Below, one piece after another: positions 1 to 5,113 of a stretch of DNA of 5,113 nucleotides. The DNA is taken from contig DMTG01000320.1 in the NCBI GenBank assembly GCA_003477345.1, positions 1-5,113 of the forward strand, in the 5' to 3' direction. Numbering within the stretch: position 1 is the first letter of the stretch; each line of letters begins with the position of its first letter. This DNA is from Succinivibrionaceae bacterium (GTDB taxonomy: Bacteria > Pseudomonadota > Gammaproteobacteria > Enterobacterales > Succinivibrionaceae). Both the position numbers and the translations under genes were made by a program. The notes beneath the pieces are model-generated. The model was not told where the DNA came from. It saw only the letters and a program-made list of their open reading frames with translations, and did not search any database.

Positions 1-483
1 ATCGATCCTTCAGTAATTTTCTTCCTGTGTGATCGTTTAAAGATGACTCCTGAAGAAGTAAAGGATGTCTTCAACAAGGAATCTGGTCTTAAGGCTTTAT
101 CTGGAGTATCTTCAGATATGCGTCCTATTGAGAAGGCCTACTCTGACAAGTCAGACGACAAATGTGTCTTTGCCTTTGAAGCCTTTATCTATCGCTTAGC
201 CAAGTTCATTGCCTCCTACTACATTCCTTTAGGTCATGTAGACGGCATCGTGTTTGCTGGCGGCATTGGCGAGAACAGCGAGCACGTACGCAGAGATGCT
301 TGTGATCTGTTAAAAGAGCCTTTCGGCGTAGAGATTGATAATGACAAGAATAACGATGCTCTGGCCTTTAAAGGCGCAGGTCCATCAGTTATCTCCAAGC
401 CTTCTTCAAAGGTTACAGTAATGATGATCCCTACTAATGAGGAACTTGTCATTGCACGTTCTGCAATGAAGTTTGTAAAGTAG
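1..483 (+). CDS. ackA: Acetate kinase, C-terminal part (5' end outside window)
   Basis: Acetate kinase interconverts acetate plus ATP with acetyl phosphate plus ADP in the cytosol, the ATP-yielding step of mixed-acid fermentation. The reading frame is open from base 1, so the gene is cut by the window edge and the ATG at 43 is internal. The visible 160 residues start with the family segment IDPSVIF, then KESGLKALSGVSSDMR (about 26-41), the nucleotide-binding FAGGIGEN (85-92) and the terminal IPTNEEL (143-149). The Glu pair in that last motif includes the Mg-associated glutamate known from acetate kinases. The family is about 400 residues long, so roughly 240 are missing. Nothing in the visible part is broken. 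The usual partner pta is not downstream, because a terminator follows 20 bp after the stop; it would have to lie upstream or elsewhere. Confidence 0.96.
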   Translation: MDPSVIFFLCDRLKMTPEEVKDVFNKESGLKALSGVSSDMRPIEKAYSDKSDDKCVFAFEAFIYRLAKFIASYYIPLGHVDGIVFAGGIGENSEHVRRDACDLLKEPFGVEIDNDKNNDALAFKGAGPSVISKPSSKVTVMMIPTNEELVIARSAMKFVK

Positions 484-504
484 AGTAAATCTGCTGAAAA
501 GAAG

Positions 505-529
505 AAAAGGGCCTTAGGGCCCTTTTTTT
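505..529 (+). terminator. Intrinsic terminator of ackA
   Basis: A perfect 9-bp stem (505-513 pairing with 518-526) closes a TTAG tetraloop. Its core is GGGCC/GGCCC, and a run of seven T (523-529) follows on the plus strand. It begins about 20 bp after the ackA stop codon and should end that transcript. Confidence 0.93.
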
Positions 530-548
530 ATGCAGTCAGCAGTCATCA

Positions 549-580
549 ATAAAAAAGTCCATGCGGTGAAGCATGGACTT
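549..580 (-). terminator. Intrinsic terminator of the minus-strand operon
   Basis: A perfect 10-bp inverted repeat (555-564, AAGTCCATGC, with 571-580) has a 6-nt loop. On the minus strand it is followed by an uninterrupted T run (complement of the A run 551-556). It lies 16 bp past the stop codon of the GH13 gene and ends the minus-strand unit. With the ackA terminator it forms a back-to-back pair that insulates the two convergent genes. Confidence 0.92.
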
Positions 581-596
581 CCTGCTGAAAATAAGT

Positions 597-2651
597 CTAG
601 CGCTTGTTGTTGATGATCACTGTGGAACGGGCCGGCATGGTTAAATGATGGCCAGCGACCAGCTCTTTTATGATGCGGCTTTCAAGCTCAGGAGAGGTTC
701 TGGTGGCACCGTAGCTTCTGACATAGAGCTTTTCTCTTGAGAGCATGTCATATAAGCCTTCAAGGCCTTCACCGTGATCGGTTCTTCTGACGTTTCTGCC
801 GGAAAGCGGGATCAGCAGAGTTTCTTCATGATCTTCACTTGAATCCTTGTCCTCGCAGTCATCCGGCATATAGATGGCAGCCAGCAGTGGGAACAGAATG
901 GATTCCTGATCAATCTTGACCTGTTGTCTGGAGGCATTTACCAGCACGATACTGAAGTTGCTGTCATACAGTCTGCAGAAGCCGAAATAGGCACCGCCTG
1001 CAGTTATAAATACCATAGAACCCTGAGTTAGGGCAGGGTTGCTGCGGCGCATGGAGGCAAGCTCGGTCAGGCAGGACTGAATATCAGCACTAGCCGGGCT
1101 TACATGATGGTTTTTAAGCGCAATGAACGGAATTAAAGAGCGTGGTCCGATCTCATACTGCTCGATAGCGTCTCCCATCTCGTCGCCCTGATAGAGGCAT
1201 GGAATTCCGCGCCAGGTGTACAGACAGGCTATGGCAGCCAGATACAGATTGCGATCACCGCCGATAATGTCGTAAAAACGCGGCAGATCCGGATTATCCA
1301 GCTGGTTTACAAGACAGATTTTTACCTGCTGGGAAACACCTACAGCATATTCTTCACAGGCACGTCTTAAGTCTTCACCGGTGTACGGAGTAGGATCGCC
1401 TGTCAGGTTAACTCCGCCGAAAAAGGCTCTTATTGGACTTATGAAGCCGGTGTAGTTTATCGAACCGTCTACACTGCCGGCAGCATTGAGCGCATAGCGG
1501 GCATCAGAGGTGAAATCGCCTATGAGCAGGCATTCCATCTGAGTTTCTCTGGCATGCTCGCAGATACTGCCCAGACGCTTGAGATTATTGCGGCCGACAC
1601 CGCCGTCTCCTATCTGAGAGGCAGAATCAATAACCCAGCCGTCTACTCCGTAAGGAGCGCGCAGCCATTTCTTTACCGCGCTGTTCATGCCGCCGGATAT
1701 TGCGTGGCGCACTTCGCGGCTTTCATAGTCAAGCTTTGGCAGGGTAGGACGGTTCTGGCTGTAAAAGGCTTCTCCGTCTGAGGTGAAGGTATAGTACTCT
1801 CTGTAAGGGGAGTCCCTGTGATGCAGCGCGCCTTTACCGGTCTTTTCCTGTCTGTCAAACCACGGGTGGTTGTCACCTGTGCTGTTGAAGGTTCCGTGAA
1901 CCAGAATCTTCACGTCATAGCCTAAAGACAGGGTACGTAAGCGCTTGAGCGCACCGTTTCCTCCGAAATGAGGATCTACCATATCGTAGTCTTCAGTATC
2001 GTACTTGTGTACTGAAGGGGCTTTAAATATAGGGGTCAGATAAATGCCGTCACAGCCTAGCTGTCTCAGATACGGAAGCATATCGGCAACGCCGTCGAGA
2101 TCGCCTCCGCAGTGAACCTCATCGAGATCTTTGTACTCAAATTCCTTGGCTTTGATTGGCTCTTCAGCAGAGTAGTTCTGGCCTTCTATTGAAAAATAAC
2201 CCCTTGACGAGGCAAATTTGTCAGGGAAGATCTCATAGCAGATAAGATCCGGTGCCCACTGAGGGTGGGAGTTGAACAGCTCAAAGGCAAAGCAGTGCTG
2301 CAGCAGCGGACGCTCGCGGGACATGCCCAGCGAACTGTACCAGACAACGTCGATTATTTTCTGCTCGGCATCGAGCAGGGCAATTTTAAAGCAGTAACGC
2401 TGGAAATTCGCGCCGTTGTCTACGGTGATAGGAGAAGAGTAGCGATGAATACCAAAGCTGGTTCCGTTGTAGGACATCTCCTTTCTGTCTACAGCATGCT
2501 GAGGAAAGGTCACCAGGCTGATTTTCAGTCTTTTGTGATTGGTTCCTCGCACAAAAAGCACAGCAATATTATGATCTGTACCTGGTGCAGTACAGGTATG
2601 GAAACACTGGAAAGGCAAGGAAGCCCTTGGAGAGCTGGTATTCTGACGCAT
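597..2651 (-). CDS. MalZ-like GH13 family protein with degenerate catalytic motifs; possible pseudoenzyme
   Basis: This is a 684-residue GH13 protein whose closest recognisable relative is maltodextrin glucosidase MalZ (about 605 aa), which removes glucose from short maltodextrins in the cytosol. There is no signal peptide. Residues 1-130 form an N-terminal beta domain and the (beta/alpha)8 barrel starts at YEIFPDKFA (139-147). Shared MalZ landmarks include GGDLDGV (182-188), FKAPSVHKYDTEDY (209-222), GGNGAL (230-235), PKLDY (305-309) and NQLD (449-452). The nucleophile Asp342 and the third catalytic Asp455 are present. However, region I has His252 and Ser257 where MalZ has Asp and His, region II has Val340 for Arg, region III has Asp379 for the acid/base Glu, and region IV has Pro454 for His. 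The CR-PFPW substrate loop (about 500-509) is also altered. The C-terminal domain carries an extra acidic stretch near 597-610. A GGAAAAG ribosome site ends 3 nt before the ATG, with its GGA core 7 nt away, and the gene follows pepD by 19 bp. Fold assignment is firm; MalZ activity is doubtful, so no symbol is given. Confidence 0.9.
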   Translation of the reverse strand: MRQNTSSPRASLPFQCFHTCTAPGTDHNIAVLFVRGTNHKRLKISLVTFPQHAVDRKEMSYNGTSFGIHRYSSPITVDNGANFQRYCFKIALLDAEQKIIDVVWYSSLGMSRERPLLQHCFAFELFNSHPQWAPDLICYEIFPDKFASSRGYFSIEGQNYSAEEPIKAKEFEYKDLDEVHCGGDLDGVADMLPYLRQLGCDGIYLTPIFKAPSVHKYDTEDYDMVDPHFGGNGALKRLRTLSLGYDVKILVHGTFNSTGDNHPWFDRQEKTGKGALHHRDSPYREYYTFTSDGEAFYSQNRPTLPKLDYESREVRHAISGGMNSAVKKWLRAPYGVDGWVIDSASQIGDGGVGRNNLKRLGSICEHARETQMECLLIGDFTSDARYALNAAGSVDGSINYTGFISPIRAFFGGVNLTGDPTPYTGEDLRRACEEYAVGVSQQVKICLVNQLDNPDLPRFYDIIGGDRNLYLAAIACLYTWRGIPCLYQGDEMGDAIEQYEIGPRSLIPFIALKNHHVSPASADIQSCLTELASMRRSNPALTQGSMVFITAGGAYFGFCRLYDSNFSIVLVNASRQQVKIDQESILFPLLAAIYMPDDCEDKDSSEDHEETLLIPLSGRNVRRTDHGEGLEGLYDMLSREKLYVRSYGATRTSPELESRIIKELVAGHHLTMPARSTVIINNKR

Positions 2652-2670
2652 GATCTTTTCCGATAACTTT

Positions 2671-4116
2671 CTATATGTTTTCTATTGTATTCTTAACTGT
2701 TTCAAAAATTTGTCCGGCACCTAGGATTTCTGCTCTTTCTTTTGGTGAATGCGGATTGATAATTGTCGATCCGACAGAAACCAGCTGCAGCTTAGGGTTC
2801 ATTTTTGAAAAAGCCGCACATTCAAGACCTGCATGGATTGCAGTTATCTGGAATTTGCTGCCGGTAACCTTCTTATAGCTCTGCTGCATGGCATCGATAA
2901 GTGAGTTCTTGTCAGGTGATTCCCAGCAGAAATGTCTTGAATCAATTTCGGTTTCTGTATTGTCAAGCAGATAGGCGGTAGCATTGATTCTGTCAATGAT
3001 ATCGTCAAGATTATCCTCTTTTAAGGAGCGAGGCATTAATCCTAAGACTATTTTGCCGTCAAAACTTCTTATGGTTCCTAAATTGCAGGAGGTTTCAACA
3101 ATTGACGGATCAATATCGAACATTCTTGAAGGGCCGAGCGGCAGTGCTCTTATTAGCTCGATAAGGCTTAAGCTGTCTGCGTAGGATAAAGCCTGGGCAC
3201 AGGAGGCTGAAACAATTTCAAGCTTCATGTTCGGATCGGTTGCCTTGTAGACATTGCGGTATTTTTCAAAAGACTTTTTAAAGGCTTCTGTGAATCTGCC
3301 GGTTTCATCCTTTGGACAGCAGACAGTGCAGACAGTTTCTGAAGGAATGGAGTTTCTGACCTGACCGCCATTAATATCCTGAATAAAGAAATCACACTCA
3401 TCAGAAATCTCGTTGAGAATCGCTGCCATGACGCTGATGGCGTTGGCGTGTCCCTTGTTGATGTCTGAACCGCTGTGGCCGCCTGACAGGTCTGAAAGCC
3501 TGAGGCTTAAGGCATCGCAGCCGTCGGCTAATACTCTTTCAAAGCTGAAATTGATAGTAACTTCTGCAGAGCCTGCGCAGCTGACAAACAGCTTGCCGTT
3601 GTCTTCTGAATCCAGATTGATAAGGTAGTCGGCATCAAGATACTTTTTATCGAGGCTGCCGGCGCCTTTCATGGTGGTTTCCTCTTCTACGGTGAAGATG
3701 GCTCTCAGAGGACCGTGACTTAGATTTTTGTCTTCAAGTATGGCAAGAATTGTGGCAACCCCTAACCCGTCATCGGCACCTAAGGTGGTCCCGTGAGCCC
3801 TGACCCAGCCGTCTTCTACATAGGCATCGATGGGATCATTTTTAAAATCGTGGGTAACTCCGGCAGCTGCAACCGGCACCATGTCGATATGAGCCTGCAG
3901 AATAACTGAAGGAGTGTTTTCTCGGCCTTTGGTGGCAGGGGATTCAATGATTACGTTGTTTACTGCATCTTTGGTACAGGAAAGACCATTCTGTCTGGCA
4001 AATTCTACCAGATGATCGGCAATTCTGCCCTCATAGCCTGACGGTCTTGGAATAGAAAGAATTTTACTGAAGTGGGACCAAATAGCTTGCGGTTCTAAAC
4101 TGTCTATTGCACTCAT
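2671..4116 (-). CDS. pepD: Cytosolic aminoacyl-histidine dipeptidase (peptidase D, M20C)
   Basis: PepD is a cytosolic, dinuclear zinc dipeptidase that cleaves Xaa-His and other unblocked dipeptides for amino-acid recycling. The 481 residues match the family length (E. coli 485) and align from end to end, beginning with the N-terminal SLEPQAIW and SIPRPSGYE. By family comparison the metal ligands are His76 (in QAHIDMVP, with Asp78), bridging Asp115 (in GTTLGADDG), Glu146, Asp169 (in NLDSED) and His456 (in NPHSP). Glu145 is the expected general base. The dimerisation or lid domain spans roughly 185-380 and contains GGHSG (212-216), and HAGLE (428-432) is also conserved. All key residues are present, so it should be active. 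A small CxxCC cluster (263-267) in the lid domain is not in E. coli PepD as I recall it. The start is supported by an AAGAGAG ribosome site that overlaps the stop of the upstream small gene, which suggests translational coupling. The GH13 gene follows after 19 bp. Confidence 0.96.
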   Translation of the reverse strand: MSAIDSLEPQAIWSHFSKILSIPRPSGYEGRIADHLVEFARQNGLSCTKDAVNNVIIESPATKGRENTPSVILQAHIDMVPVAAAGVTHDFKNDPIDAYVEDGWVRAHGTTLGADDGLGVATILAILEDKNLSHGPLRAIFTVEEETTMKGAGSLDKKYLDADYLINLDSEDNGKLFVSCAGSAEVTINFSFERVLADGCDALSLRLSDLSGGHSGSDINKGHANAISVMAAILNEISDECDFFIQDINGGQVRNSIPSETVCTVCCPKDETGRFTEAFKKSFEKYRNVYKATDPNMKLEIVSASCAQALSYADSLSLIELIRALPLGPSRMFDIDPSIVETSCNLGTIRSFDGKIVLGLMPRSLKEDNLDDIIDRINATAYLLDNTETEIDSRHFCWESPDKNSLIDAMQQSYKKVTGSKFQITAIHAGLECAAFSKMNPKLQLVSVGSTIINPHSPKERAEILGAGQIFETVKNTIENI

Positions 4117-4129
4117 GAAGCTCTCTTTA
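4117..4129 (-). promoter_or_regulatory. pepD ribosome binding site overlapping the upstream stop codon
   Basis: On the minus strand the sequence reads TAAAGAGAGCTTC directly before the pepD ATG. The first three bases are the stop codon of the 71-codon gene, and AAGAGAG is the purine-rich ribosome site. This arrangement fixes the pepD start and favours translational coupling between the two genes. Confidence 0.7.
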
Positions 4130-4342
4130 TATTTTTTTTATAGAAGTGATCTGAACTTTGTCTGAAGTTTTGGATTTTGCAAGATAAATTATTCTGATAA
4201 AGGTTTCGATTTCCGGATCACAGTCTTTTAATCCGAGAACCTGATTGTAATGATTGTGATCTTTTAAAAAGGCGCTAACCATTTTTCTTTGTTCGTTAAG
4301 ATCCTGCCCTGAAAGCAAATCTATATCATTAGGAGATGACAT
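4127..4342 (-). CDS. Small hypothetical protein, first gene of the pepD operon
   Basis: A 71-residue protein I do not recognise. It is hydrophilic, with no signal peptide or membrane segment. The first half is acidic to mixed (SSPNDIDLLSGQDLNEQRK), an amphipathic stretch follows around residues 43-56 (PEIETFIRIIYLAK), and the C-terminus is basic (ending in SIKKI). No metal-binding or helix-turn-helix motif can be seen. Support for a real gene is positional. It sits between a perfect TATAAT box (about 40 bp upstream) and pepD, on the same strand, with a GGGA ribosome-site candidate 9 nt before the ATG. Its stop codon is built into the pepD ribosome site. It may be a small functional protein or a leader frame that tunes pepD translation; the sequence does not decide. 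No similar open frame competes on the other strand. Confidence 0.6.
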   Translation of the reverse strand: MSSPNDIDLLSGQDLNEQRKMVSAFLKDHNHYNQVLGLKDCDPEIETFIRIIYLAKSKTSDKVQITSIKKI

Positions 4343-4382
4343 GCCTGATGTTCCCTTTTATAGCTTATTTAAAACGATTGAT

Positions 4383-4388
4383 ATTATA
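4383..4388 (-). promoter_or_regulatory. Probable -10 box of the operon promoter
   Basis: The minus strand carries a perfect TATAAT (in GGGCTATAATATC), which would start transcription near 4376, about 34 nt before the ATG of the small gene. At spacings of 16-18 bp the -35 position is only an A/C-rich hexamer with no good TTGACA match, and no TGn extension is present. An activator may therefore be needed. The region upstream is very AT-rich and has A/T tracts that could act as an UP element. Confidence 0.6.
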
Positions 4389-4412
4389 GCCCAAAATAGT
4401 GCGTGGTTTTGG

Positions 4413-4456
4413 AATATTGAAATATTGAAAAAAATAGTTTATTGAAAAATTTATTG
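4413..4456. repeat. Short direct repeats (AATATTGA and TTTATTG) upstream of the promoter
   Basis: AATATTGA is repeated in tandem at 4413-4420 and 4421-4428, and TTTATTG recurs at 4438-4444 and 4450-4456. This gives four ATTG cores, at 4416, 4424, 4441 and 4453, just upstream of the -10 box as read on the minus strand. They could be regulator sites or simply AT-rich promoter DNA. Base composition makes chance repeats likely, so this is a weak call. Confidence 0.3.
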
Positions 4457-4502
4457 TTAAGAAAAATCAGATAAATAGCCAGAGTCTGTGAGCAGTTTTT
4501 TT

Positions 4503-4558
4503 TGATGCCTGCAGATAAAAAATGAATTTTTTTTAGATTCGTCATAAAGCAGGCATCA
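4503..4558. repeat. 10-bp inverted repeat with nested A/T hairpin
   Basis: TGATGCCTGC (4503-4512) is perfectly repeated in inverted form as GCAGGCATCA (4549-4558), with a 36-nt spacer. Inside the spacer a run of six A (4517-4522) and a run of eight T (4527-4534) can form a second hairpin. It lies 27 bp past the stop of the permease gene. On that strand the outer stem is followed by eight A, not T, so it is not a standard terminator. The nested A/T hairpin is a weak one at best. It might be a 3' RNA stabilising structure or a protein site. Confidence 0.5.
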
Positions 4559-4584
4559 GTATATTGATTTTTGCGCTCGCTTTC

Positions 4585-5113
4585 CTAATAAAAAGATGCT
4601 GTGGCCAGCGTGATGAATACAAGTGAGATTACAACCGACGAAGGAATAAGGCTGGCTGAGTGTCTTACGTATTCGGTTAGATTTCTTAAGGTAAGCACGG
4701 TATTTATCGTTGATACCGGGGCAAAGGCCAGCACTACCAGCAGCATACGCACTTCTCTGTCGTACGGCAGAAGCAGTGAGAGTCCTGCTAAAAGAGCGGC
4801 TACCAGGTAGCGAAGCACAATCAGCTTGGTAAATATTCCGAGATCGTCCCTGTTTAAGGAAAAGCTGAGATTGCTGCCGATAACCAGCATGCACAGAAAA
4901 AGATTGGCTTTGCCGATGGCTGAGAGTGGAAAGTCCAGAAACTTTGGTATTTCGAGACTCAAAGCAGACAGACTGATGGCAATCAGGTAGGCATAGGTAG
5001 GAAATGATTTGGAGAGCTCACGTAAAATCATTCTGGCATTTACTTTATTGTCGCCTGCGTATTCAGGATTACACACGAGAGCGATGCAGTAAGAGCCGCC
5101 GAAGATAAAAAGC
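4585..5113 (-). CDS. AEC-type (auxin efflux carrier family) permease, C-terminal part (5' end outside window)
   Basis: An integral membrane protein, open to the window edge; 175 residues are visible, and the GTG at 5076 is internal because the frame continues upstream as LFIFGGSYCIAL. The visible part has about six hydrophobic segments: residues 1-14, 39-53, 63-82, 92-116, 122-141 and 150-172. The order and signatures match the second half of AEC transporters: a segment with a CMLVIGSNL turn, then RYLVAALLAGLSL, a helix with AFAPVSTINTVL (the family's small-residue/Pro helix), and a final SASLIPSSVVISLVFI helix that resembles the family's closing AS..LLST.LS helix. AEC proteins usually have about 300-320 residues and export or import organic acids such as malate; the substrate here cannot be told. 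It is transcribed toward the pepD operon but separated from it by 242 bp with a separate promoter. Family call is from pattern memory, so another 10-TM permease family is possible. Confidence 0.7.
   Translation of the reverse strand, partial: LFIFGGSYCIALVCNPEYAGDNKVNARMILRELSKSFPTYAYLIAISLSALSLEIPKFLDFPLSAIGKANLFLCMLVIGSNLSFSLNRDDLGIFTKLIVLRYLVAALLAGLSLLLPYDREVRMLLVVLAFAPVSTINTVLTLRNLTEYVRHSASLIPSSVVISLVFITLATASFY

Noticed and set aside
234..452. 72-codon minus-strand frame inside ackA
   Set aside because: Antisense to strongly conserved acetate kinase motifs; shadow frame.
2265..2666. 133-codon open frame on the plus strand, opposite the start of the GH13 gene
   Set aside because: It lies wholly antisense to a well-aligned GH13 N-terminal region, has no recognisable family and no clear ribosome site; it is a shadow frame.
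4487..4503. Possible CRP site (TGTGA half-site at 4487-4491)
   Set aside because: The second half is a T run that does not match TCACA, and the site lies about 110 bp upstream of the likely start; no better than chance.
4503..4558. Inverted repeat as a standard Rho-independent terminator of the permease gene
   Set aside because: On the minus strand the outer stem is followed by A residues and the loop is 36 nt, so it lacks the T tract and compact hairpin of an intrinsic terminator.
4556..4894. 112-codon minus-strand frame inside the permease gene
   Set aside because: It overlaps the AEC-type membrane protein in another frame and has a composition rich in Arg, Ser and Gln with no domain; the hydrophobic permease frame is clearly the coding one.
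5074..5076. GTG as the start codon of the permease
   Set aside because: The frame continues upstream to the window edge with plausible membrane sequence, and the protein from the GTG would be only about half of the family length.

Overview
The window looks like chromosomal DNA from a moderately AT-rich, fermentative gammaproteobacterium. The evidence is an acetate kinase C-terminus, a PepD-type M20 dipeptidase and a MalZ-type GH13 protein, all reading most like enterobacterial or Aeromonadales relatives. A Succinivibrionaceae-like host would fit, but that placement is inference from remembered family sequences and not from a search. No rRNA, tRNA, CRISPR, insertion sequence or phage gene was seen.

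Layout: the left edge (1-483, + strand) holds the last 160 codons of ackA, followed at once by a strong intrinsic terminator. Facing it is a second perfect terminator hairpin that ends the opposite transcription unit. That unit, all on the minus strand, is read from right to left. It starts at a likely promoter near 4383 and runs through a 71-codon orphan gene (4342-4127), a cytosolic aminoacyl-histidine dipeptidase (pepD, 4116-2671) and a MalZ-like GH13 protein (2651-597). The gaps are 10 and 19 bp, so these three genes are probably one operon. Upstream of it is a 242-bp AT-rich intergenic region with a perfect TATAAT box, repeated ATTG elements and a 10-bp inverted repeat. The right edge (4585-5113, minus) holds the C-terminal half of an AEC-type (auxin efflux carrier family) permease that runs off the window.

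The main point of interest is the GH13 protein. Its frame is intact over 684 codons and it aligns closely with MalZ along the whole barrel. However, residues that are nearly invariant in GH13 are replaced in all four classical conserved regions: Asp to His and His to Ser in region I, Arg to Val in region II, the acid/base Glu to Asp in region III, and His to Pro in region IV. The nucleophile Asp and the third catalytic Asp remain. This points to a pseudoenzyme or a strongly re-tuned enzyme, translated from the same message as a dipeptidase and a small protein of unknown role. PepD itself keeps its full set of metal ligands and should be active.
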